From Kluyveromyces lactis (lineage: Eukaryota; Ascomycota; Saccharomycetes; Saccharomycetales; Saccharomycetaceae), in assembly GCF_000002515.2 (NCBI RefSeq), contig NC_006040.1, positions 1,302,001 to 1,366,000 of the forward strand: a DNA stretch of 64,000 bases. The letters run 5' to 3'. Position numbers and translations under genes: made by a program. This document shows positions 58,167 to 64,000 of the stretch, one piece after another. How positions within the stretch are numbered: the stretch's first letter is position 1; each line of letters opens with the position of its first letter. Below the pieces are notes generated by a model. The model was not told where the DNA came from and did not search any database. It saw only the letters and a program-made list of their open reading frames with translations.

Positions 58167-58478
58167 AACGTTTAACGGGGTGGTTACAATCCAGAGTATG
58201 CATTTTAAAACTGACGTCCGTTGCTTGTTTGGGGTCCGGGTAACACCACGTGGGACATATATATATGTTCCCTTTTGTCAACTCGCGATGACTACATTTA
58301 TTCTTACTTGGCCTGTCTCTGGCAATATCTAAGCTGAATGCTATTGGAATTGGCTCGAGGGATAAAATACGGTCTGAAATTTCCGATTACATGATTACAT
58401 GAAGCTGGGTTCTAGGCAAATCGTGAGTAAGTAGGTGATTTGTGAAATGATTGCTTGTTGATTCAATTGGAGATCACA

Positions 58479-58502
58479 GAAGGGGCCCTTAGAGGCCCCT
58501 TC
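58479..58502. repeat. Perfect GC-rich hairpin downstream of FAF1
   Basis: GAAGGGGCC (58479-58487) and GGCCCCTTC (58494-58502) are perfect nine-base arms around the six-base loop CTTAGA, about 120 bases past the FAF1 stop. The loop and inner arm share TAGAGGC with the hairpin at 55255-55274. Confidence 0.7.
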
Positions 58503-58618
58503 AGAGACTCCACAATTCTGTATTTGATTGATTGATTGAATGAATGATTGAATAGCTGGTACCGCACGTGCGGTGCCGTTTATATATGCAGCTTGTAAAT
58601 TATATAATAATCCCGATC

Positions 58619-59563
58619 TCAATTCTTGTCAGCACGTGCAAGCCACGTCGTTTCACTTGCTCCCTTTATTTTGGCGATATCCGCAGCACTCAACTTCAAT
58701 CCGTTACGAGTGCTATGACCCACGCTCTGTACCTTCAATCCGAAGTCTCTAATGGCACCCGATCTCTTTTTTAGCTTCCCACGTCCAATACGTCTCTCGA
58801 TGTCGTTCTTGTATGTGGACTCGATGCGACGGAACTCTCCGCGTGATACACGTGACAACACCGTTCCTGCGTCACGTGCTTCTTGTTCGTATTTAGTGAT
58901 ACGTCCCGTATGCTTCTTGATCATACCCTTCCGTATGTTCATGGGCATCGATTCGAGGTTCTTGTGCTGCACCGCGTTGATCTGGGACAGCGATTGAAGT
59001 CTTGTCTCTAGGGTTCTGGCACGAGCCTTGCCGTGCAATTCGGAATCGTGTATTGTATCTTTGTCAGTTTGGAACGCACTGATGAGATGCGATTCCTTTA
59101 GGAACCGTTGTAATTCTATATCGTTTCGTAGGTTGTCTCTCTCCTGATCAGAATCCGAGTCAGAATCTGCAGCTGCATTCTGACCCGCTGTCTCTAAGGC
59201 TCGTACCGTTGGGGCCTTCCCGCTTCGTATTAACCTTTGTTCTTTCTTGCTAGGTTTGTATTCGTTTTGTTCTTCTTGGAATTTAACCACTCTTGGTTGT
59301 CTGACGGGTTGCTTCTTTTCAGGCAAGTCTTCTTCAAGATCTGACTCCTCTATCTCGTCGAACCCATAGAACGATGTGTCAGAACCAGATGCAGACTCAC
59401 TTTCCTTCTCGTCCTCTGATTCAGACTGACTAACATTATCGTCATCGTCATCGCTATGTGCATTCTTGGTCTTGTCCTCGAAGCCCATGCTCTCCAGAGT
59501 CCCAAACTGTGCCTCAAAGGCAAGACGCTGAGCTTCTAGCTGTTTCATATACTCGTCGTCCAT
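58619..59563 (-). CDS. FAF1: 40S ribosome biogenesis factor Faf1
   Basis: 314 residues from the ATG at 59563. The frame is open up to an ATG at 59644 (341 residues), but yeast Faf1 begins with a sequence that aligns from M-D-D-E-Y-M-K-Q-L-E-A-Q-R at 59563, and the RRPE and PAC boxes would overlap the upstream ATG. The N-terminal half is acidic with Ser/Asp/Glu runs; the C-terminal half is basic and ends with the conserved R-R-I-E-S-T-Y-K-N-D-I-E-R-R-I-G-R-G-K-L-K-K-R. Faf1 works with Krr1 in small-subunit processing in the nucleolus. It is divergent from HIS6, as YIL019W and YIL020C. Confidence 0.88.
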   Translation of the reverse strand: MDDEYMKQLEAQRLAFEAQFGTLESMGFEDKTKNAHSDDDDDNVSQSESEDEKESESASGSDTSFYGFDEIEESDLEEDLPEKKQPVRQPRVVKFQEEQNEYKPSKKEQRLIRSGKAPTVRALETAGQNAAADSDSDSDQERDNLRNDIELQRFLKESHLISAFQTDKDTIHDSELHGKARARTLETRLQSLSQINAVQHKNLESMPMNIRKGMIKKHTGRITKYEQEARDAGTVLSRVSRGEFRRIESTYKNDIERRIGRGKLKKRSGAIRDFGLKVQSVGHSTRNGLKLSAADIAKIKGASETTWLARADKN

Positions 59564-59639
59564 GTTGTTGGAGCCTGCGATATCTTGTTTGGGTCGAGTT
59601 ATTTGCATCTGGTGCTGTTCATGTGATGACCATGTAGAG

Positions 59640-59663
59640 CTCATCGCGCATCGAAATTTTTCA
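59640..59663 (-). promoter_or_regulatory. PAC and RRPE boxes of the FAF1 promoter
   Basis: On the minus strand TGAAAAATTTC (RRPE, 59653-59663) is followed by GCGATGAG (PAC, 59640-59647). This pair marks ribosome-biogenesis genes in yeasts. Relative to the 59563 start they lie about 77-100 bases upstream, the usual place. Confidence 0.78.
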
Positions 59664-59712
59664 CCGTGCTTTTTTATTCAATGGATATCAAGAATTACCT
59701 GGGCAAGACCAA

Positions 59713-59718
59713 GAGTCA
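59713..59718. promoter_or_regulatory. Gcn4-type site of the HIS6 promoter
   Basis: GAGTCA (reverse complement TGACTC) is the Gcn4 core and lies 40 bases before the HIS6 ATG in the 113-base gap to the furthest upstream ATG of the FAF1 frame. Short distance to the start makes it plausible but not certain. Confidence 0.5.
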
Positions 59719-59757
59719 ACTGATGTAAAGCACGTAAGCAAAGTACACCAGGCTACA

Positions 59758-60561
59758 ATGACTAAGTTTGTCGGGTGCATTGATTTGCACGATGGGCAGG
59801 TGAAACAAATCGTGGGTGGTACGCTTACTGATTCGTCCAAAGATAAAGTTACTACGAATTTCGTATCGAAATTACCACCTTCTCATTATGCGAAGCTATA
59901 CCATGAGAATCAGGTCGAGGGATGTCACGTTATTAAGCTGGGTCCCAATAACGATGAGGCAGCATTAGAAGCATTGAACGAATGTCCTAATTTTTTACAA
60001 GTAGGTGGTGGTATCACCCTGGATAACTGTGGATACTGGTTAAAGTATGCTTCCAAGATTATAGTAACGTCTTTTCTTTTCGATAAGAGTACATATCAGT
60101 TCCAACGTGAGAAATTGGTGAAATTGGCTGAAATATGTGGTAAGGACCGTTTAGTGGTAGATCTCTCATGCAAACGTGTCACGAAACCGGATCAAGAGCC
60201 AAAGTGGGTCGTTGCTATGAATAAATGGCAGACCCTTACTGATTTGGAGCTAAACGAAAGAACTTTCGCTGATCTTTGTCAATATACCGATGAATTCTTG
60301 GTTCATGCAGCAGATGTAGAGGGTCTATGTAATGGGATTGATGAAGAGCTAGTGGCTCATTTGTACAAATGGACTGCGGATATTCCAAAAGTGAAAATCG
60401 TATACGCAGGCGGCGCTAAGAGTGTGGATGATTTAAGGCTAGTAGAGAAATTGAGTCATGGCAAAATTGATTTGACCTTTGGTAGTGCTCTTGATATTTT
60501 TGGTGGATCCCTTGTAAAGTTCGAGGACTGTGTCCAATGGAACCATGAGAAACACGCTTAG
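59758..60561 (+). CDS. HIS6: Phosphoribosyl-formimino-AICAR phosphate isomerase (HisA type)
   Basis: 267 residues (yeast 261). A TIM barrel starting [18 protein letters not shown], with the catalytic first Asp in C-I-D-L-H, the phosphate loop V-G-G-G-I and a second in Y-A-G-G-A. It carries out the fourth step of histidine synthesis, converting ProFAR to PRFAR. Sole gene for this step in yeast. Confidence 0.96.
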   Translation: MTKFVGCIDLHDGQVKQIVGGTLTDSSKDKVTTNFVSKLPPSHYAKLYHENQVEGCHVIKLGPNNDEAALEALNECPNFLQVGGGITLDNCGYWLKYASKIIVTSFLFDKSTYQFQREKLVKLAEICGKDRLVVDLSCKRVTKPDQEPKWVVAMNKWQTLTDLELNERTFADLCQYTDEFLVHAADVEGLCNGIDEELVAHLYKWTADIPKVKIVYAGGAKSVDDLRLVEKLSHGKIDLTFGSALDIFGGSLVKFEDCVQWNHEKHA

Positions 60562-60642
60562 CTTCCAGTCTTTGTCTAATAGTTACACTTTCGATGGAAA
60601 TAAACATTCTATATAGAGATAGAGATATTGAAACATTTTTGA

Positions 60643-60661
60643 CCGTTCAACTTTTGAACGG
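60643..60661. repeat. Perfect inverted repeat between convergent HIS6 and RPB3
   Basis: CCGTTCAA and TTGAACGG are perfect eight-base arms around CTT. The site is 82 bases after the HIS6 stop and about 150 before that of RPB3, so a 3'-end hairpin or a bidirectional boundary is possible. Confidence 0.6.
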
Positions 60662-60808
60662 ACGTGGTAGATTGGATGGTAGCAGATGCTGCTAGTGCCT
60701 TTGAGTATGCTAGTATTAAGGAATATATGCCTTGTGTTTCGTCAATGAATTATAGAAAAATCGTTGCCTTTCACGATAATTGTGGTAGCTTTTTCTTGTT
60801 GTCTTGTC

Positions 60809-61732
60809 TCACCATGCATCATCGTATCCTGAGCCTCCTACTGGCCCTCCATAAGGATCCATATCTTCTTCCATCGGCACTTGTTGTGATACGTGCGTAG
60901 ATACAGCTCCTGCTGCGAAATTAACTTTCTCTTGGTCCATCTTCTTTAATGAGAATAATATGTCGGCTACTTTATCCTGTAAAGTTTTGATACCACGTAC
61001 GACGACTTGTTCCGAAGTGATGGAACCAACAGACTCGACGTTTATGTAAAATGTATTAGGTTTGGCCCTGTAGTCGAAATCCTCGTCTTCGTTAGGAGGA
61101 TCTTCAAATTCACAATTCTTAGATTGAGGCCATTCGTCCCTTGCATCCTGTTCGTACCAGTAATCTGTGTGTTTTAACTTATTCCATGGATCATATTCAA
61201 ACTCTATAGCTGCTGATGGTGACCATTTCGCATGTTCTTTTGAAATACCCTTCTTAGCGATACATTTCACTCTTATCTCTTGTCCCTTTCTTAGTTTACA
61301 GATTAATACACCATTTGCTTCTCTGTCTTGTATAATTGGATGGCCAATATTTCTACCCTTCAAATCGCTGGTAATCTGCAAATCCTTAGCATAAACGTTC
61401 GTCGTGGATTCACTCTCACCGATAGCATGTAGTATTAGCTCTACTGAACAACGGTCACAGTGATCTTCACAGTAACAGTCACGACAGTATACAACTTGAT
61501 CAATGTCTGCACTTTGTAATGGAATTAACCCAAGTCTATGCGCAATAAATTCATCTGCCAACACAGTAGTATTAGTTTCAATCTCAACAGAATCGATGGC
61601 TAGTGTAGGAATCTCAGATATCATGACTCTACGTAACGAGTTTGCTAAAGCCAAGTCGACATTAGAAAGTATAAAGTCAACGTTGTCCTTGGTTGCTTCT
61701 CTAATTTTTACTTGGGGACCTTCTTCGCTCAT
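60809..61732 (-). CDS. RPB3: RNA polymerase II third largest subunit Rpb3
   Basis: 307 residues (yeast 318), very close in sequence. The alpha-like N-terminal dimerisation domain has [16 protein letters not shown] (31-46). A zinc-binding cluster with Cys86, Cys88, Cys92 and Cys95 (plus Cys83) follows. The C-terminus ends G-G-S-G-Y-D-D-A-W as in yeast. Rpb3 pairs with Rpb11 to nucleate polymerase II assembly. Order HIS6-RPB3-TIM44 matches YIL020C-YIL022W. Confidence 0.97.
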   Translation of the reverse strand: MSEEGPQVKIREATKDNVDFILSNVDLALANSLRRVMISEIPTLAIDSVEIETNTTVLADEFIAHRLGLIPLQSADIDQVVYCRDCYCEDHCDRCSVELILHAIGESESTTNVYAKDLQITSDLKGRNIGHPIIQDREANGVLICKLRKGQEIRVKCIAKKGISKEHAKWSPSAAIEFEYDPWNKLKHTDYWYEQDARDEWPQSKNCEFEDPPNEDEDFDYRAKPNTFYINVESVGSITSEQVVVRGIKTLQDKVADILFSLKKMDQEKVNFAAGAVSTHVSQQVPMEEDMDPYGGPVGGSGYDDAW

Positions 61733-62215
61733 TTGTTCTTTCGCAGTATTAAACTCTGATTTCTCCCTAAGATATGACCTGCTCCTTGCTCAATCAAATA
61801 CCAGAGTATTGACCAAACTACAGCAACGAAATGATTTGTTCTCGTTCCCTTGGTGCATTCGATTATTGTTTTATGAATTTTTCACTTTTGTTCAGTTGGA
61901 AAATTTTTGAGCTTTGGCAGCGTTTGGTCACGTGCATAGGACTATTCCATCAATACTGTTTCAAATAGGCTCAGCTAAGAATAATATTGCTCGGAGTCAT
62001 GTATATATAGCCTTTATTACCTATAGTTAACTTCTTCGAACAATAGTGGCCCCATTTCTTTCTTATTAGCATTATTTCTTCTTTGTAGGACCTTCAAATC
62101 GGTTTTTGAACATATTAGAAAGCTGATCCCACGCAATAGGCGAAATATCAAGTACAATTACACATCACCGAATTTAAAATAAGGTGAGTTATCCACAGAT
62201 AATCAGCCTTTTACC
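61733..62215. other. Divergent promoter of RPB3 and a small membrane-protein gene
   Basis: 483 bases. AT-rich elements GAATTTTTCAC near 61874 and GGAAAATTTTTGAG near 61897 resemble RRPE. TCACGTGC at about 61929-61936 is an E-box and TATATATA is near 62002. No gene is seen. Confidence 0.45.
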
Positions 62216-62581
62216 ATGCCTAAAGGAATTGCCCGTGTGGATGAGAAAGTTTCAGTAAAGGCGTCATTGCCAGATTTGCGATTTGAACAGACCTTTAAGC
62301 AGTCCTTGAGGAAAGAAGCTTTGAAACAGAATAAATTAACTCTATCGGTGGCTGATGGATCTGTCGTAGATCCTCCCATTACACCATATATCGTTGCAAA
62401 AGTTGTTGCTAGAGATATTTTGATAAGTCCATTTTTGCAGGGTGTCTTTCTCTCGTTATTTTATATCGTTGCCAAGCCATGGTTACAATATTGCAGACAA
62501 GCAGGACGTAATATTGGCAGAAGTATAATTAGGAACTTATTTGGTAAGAATGCGATATACAGGCCACCAAGAAACATATAA
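62216..62581 (+). CDS. Small predicted membrane protein of unknown function (121 aa)
   Basis: 121 residues, basic, with a single strong hydrophobic segment at about 68-88 (I-L-I-S-P-F-L-Q-G-V-F-L-S-L-F-Y-I-V-A-K-P-W). A conserved-looking P-P-I-T-P-Y-I-V-A-K comes just before it and a basic tail R-N-I-G-R-S-I-I-R-N-L-F after it. This layout suits a tail-proximal anchor in a mitochondrial or ER membrane, but there is no clear presequence. I do not recognise the family. It lies between RPB3 and TIM44, which are adjacent in S. cerevisiae. Codon use is ordinary, the frame is clean and it has its own divergent promoter, so it is probably real. Confidence 0.7.
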   Translation: MPKGIARVDEKVSVKASLPDLRFEQTFKQSLRKEALKQNKLTLSVADGSVVDPPITPYIVAKVVARDILISPFLQGVFLSLFYIVAKPWLQYCRQAGRNIGRSIIRNLFGKNAIYRPPRNI

Positions 62582-62988
62582 CTGAACTTCTTCTCCTAGG
62601 GATTATAGAAGGATTAGGATACTATTAACACGAATTCTCTTGTCGTCGTTCTGTTCCTTCTTCGTCAAACAGAAACGACGATAATCTATATAGTAAAATA
62701 TAAACTAACTTAGTATGATGATGATTTAATGTACATTACGACCAAAACCAACACTTTATTTCTTTCATACGCTCTGATAGTTCGCAGTAATCCAAGAATA
62801 ACATTACCAGGCATGCAATATAGAACAGGATTAGGTAGTGAAAGCTGTGTTCCGCCACCGTTTTTTCCAAATAACGAACTCATGAATCTATTCCAGAGCG
62901 ATAGTAAGTGAAGGTTGGGAAGGTATTGGCTTTGTATCATTATTATTTGTTATTTTTGTACTGAGTAAAAATTTCGGAGTCATGGTCA
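62582..62988. other. Intergenic region before TIM44 3' end
   Basis: 407 bases. Two opposite small frames (62710-62940 minus, 62729-62911 plus) overlap each other; neither is recognised. The minus frame has a Gly/Asn-rich start then a hydrophobic stretch and could be a very small gene, but there is no further support. Confidence 0.35.
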
Positions 62989-64000
62989 TTAAGTGAATTG
63001 TCTGGAACCACCACGGACAAATTCGAGGATCTTCCAACCTTCGGTTTCCTTATCGTCGACAGTTTCTGGATCCCTGGTGAAAACCATGGCGTAAGAACTC
63101 ATTAATATACTGGATTCAGCACCTGCTGCAATTTCACCGGTCTTTGCTTTTCTGTATAAGTGAATTTCTTGAGCACGACAACCGACAACCAAGACAGGGA
63201 TATCCTGAGGTGGTAATAGCTTGGCACTGACGATTTCTACACCTCTGATATCTAAAATTTTACCGTCCGCAAACAATTCTTGTTCTCGGAACTGCTTCTG
63301 TTGAGCAGCGTAAACGTTGTATGGAGCCTCACTAAACCATTGCTTTAGCACAGCTTCGTCACCTTTAACATAGGCCTCCAAGATTTCTGGGATGATATAT
63401 TCTCTCAAGTGTTTGGTGAAATCTTCTGTATTGAAGGTTGGATCCATCATCTTGAACTGACCGTACACTCTCGCACTTTCGGTCTCTGCAAATAACCCAC
63501 CAATCTTACCAGAGACAGTTCTTAGCATGACAACTAACGGGTTCTCACTTTCGTCCCACAGTTTAATCTTATATTCATGTAATTTACGACCGACTGGGGT
63601 CTTTTCCTTGAAATCTTCGATCTTCTTACCGAATGATTCCTTAGATTCGATATTTGTAGCTACTAACGCAGTACCAGCAGCATCGTTCGATTTCACAGCT
63701 CTGGATCTTTTACCCGAGGCAATAGCTTCTTCCTTCATCAATCTTCTTTGTTCCTTGGTGATGAAACCACCATAACGAGAAGAGTCCCCATCGTCAATAA
63801 CTTCACTCACATCTTTATAAACTTTCGTTTTTCTAACTGGTTCAAAGCTTTCATCCAACTTATCAGCTGTCTTGTTCACAACTTTTCTGGTGGACTTGGC
63901 AATTTCAGAATCCCATGCCTTGGAGGCAATGGTTTCCACAGTTTCACCGGTCTTTTTCAAAGTTTTACCCACAATAGTAGAACCCTTCTGAGCCTTGACA
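62989..64000 (-). CDS. TIM44: Mitochondrial import motor subunit Tim44, N-terminus outside window
   Basis: The frame is open to the window edge at 64000; the apparent start near 63972 is a GTG codon and not real. About 337 of an expected 430 or so residues are seen, lacking the presequence and the first part of the Hsp70-binding region. The C-terminal Tim44-like domain is complete, with F-K-M-M-D-P-T-F-N, Y-I-I-P-E-I-L-E-A-Y-V-K-G-D and W-K-I-L-E-F-V-R-G-G. It tethers mtHsp70 to the TIM23 channel at the matrix side. Syntenic with YIL022W. Confidence 0.96.
   Translation of the reverse strand, partial: VKAQKGSTIVGKTLKKTGETVETIASKAWDSEIAKSTRKVVNKTADKLDESFEPVRKTKVYKDVSEVIDDGDSSRYGGFITKEQRRLMKEEAIASGKRSRAVKSNDAAGTALVATNIESKESFGKKIEDFKEKTPVGRKLHEYKIKLWDESENPLVVMLRTVSGKIGGLFAETESARVYGQFKMMDPTFNTEDFTKHLREYIIPEILEAYVKGDEAVLKQWFSEAPYNVYAAQQKQFREQELFADGKILDIRGVEIVSAKLLPPQDIPVLVVGCRAQEIHLYRKAKTGEIAAGAESSILMSSYAMVFTRDPETVDDKETEGWKILEFVRGGSRQFT

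Larger units (their letters stand above)
57574..58618. other. PHO4 upstream region and FAF1 3' flank
   Basis: 1.05 kb. A TATATATATA run lies near 57725-57741. CACGTGGG at 58247-58254 is a high-affinity Pho4-type site, and a second CACGTG lies at 58565-58570. Two perfect inverted repeats at 58144-58166 and 58479-58502 are listed separately. The 75-codon frames here overlap these elements and are not genes. Confidence 0.55.

Noticed and set aside
62710-62940. 76-codon minus-strand frame near TIM44
   Set aside because: Overlaps another frame of similar length on the plus strand; neither has recognised motifs, so no gene is called.
1-64000. CRISPR arrays, prophage, plasmid origins or toxin systems
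   Set aside because: The window is ordinary eukaryotic chromosomal DNA; no spaced direct repeats or bacterial mobile genes were seen.

Overview
The window is nuclear DNA of a budding yeast (Saccharomycetaceae) that branched off before the whole-genome duplication; Kluyveromyces, most likely K. lactis or a close relative, fits best. Reasons: AT-rich intergenic DNA with a compact gene layout, TACTAAC branch points, tRNA introns of yeast type, solo LTRs next to tRNA genes, and gene order that interleaves the two sister tracks found in Saccharomyces cerevisiae. No search could be run, so the species name is an inference from recall.

Layout. 1-6832: a broken-off zinc-cluster transcription factor, an OPT2-type oligopeptide transporter and a yeast member of the penicillin acyltransferase (C45) family. 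6979-7399: a solo LTR with a perfect target duplication just upstream of tRNA-Leu(GAG). 7647-22583 is the YPR118-122 / YGR108-111 ancestral block: MRI1, tRNA-Lys, an inserted bacterial-looking dehydrogenase, the convergent cyclins CLB2 and CLB5, a small unknown gene, tRNA-Tyr, the a-factor protease AXL1 and a LYC1-like acetyltransferase. 22912-34230 is the YBR252-256 / YIR010-012 block: a second solo LTR, tRNA-Gly, DUT1, MED22, DSN1, TRS20, a second identical tRNA-Gly, MTC4, RCF3, STS1, SQT1, RIB5. 34727-64000 is the YIL015-022 / YFR030-034 block: BAR1, SNL1, VID28, MET10, SMC2, RPL2 (with intron), RRT5, RPL29, QCR6, PHO4, FAF1, HIS6, RPB3, an unknown small membrane protein and the C-terminal part of TIM44.

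Most genes are single-copy housekeeping genes and there is no operon logic. What links sequence to function is the promoters: a Mcm1-Fkh composite site before CLB2, MCB boxes before CLB5 and DUT1, RRPE plus PAC boxes before SQT1 and FAF1, Rap1 sites before RPL2 and RPL29, Cbf1 and Met31/32-type sites before MET10, a Gcn4 site before HIS6, and an a-specific-gene operator before BAR1.

The most unusual stretch is a GC-rich, highly self-complementary block of about 255 bases (49851-50106) between the RPL2 start codon and its only obvious Rap1 site. It ends in a T5 run and looks like an unrecognised structured RNA. Other points of interest are an apparent 5' UTR intron in RPL29, a bacterial-type SDR gene placed between two genes that are neighbours in S. 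cerevisiae, a GPI-like tail on the barrierpepsin homologue, and several perfect GC-rich hairpins around PHO4.
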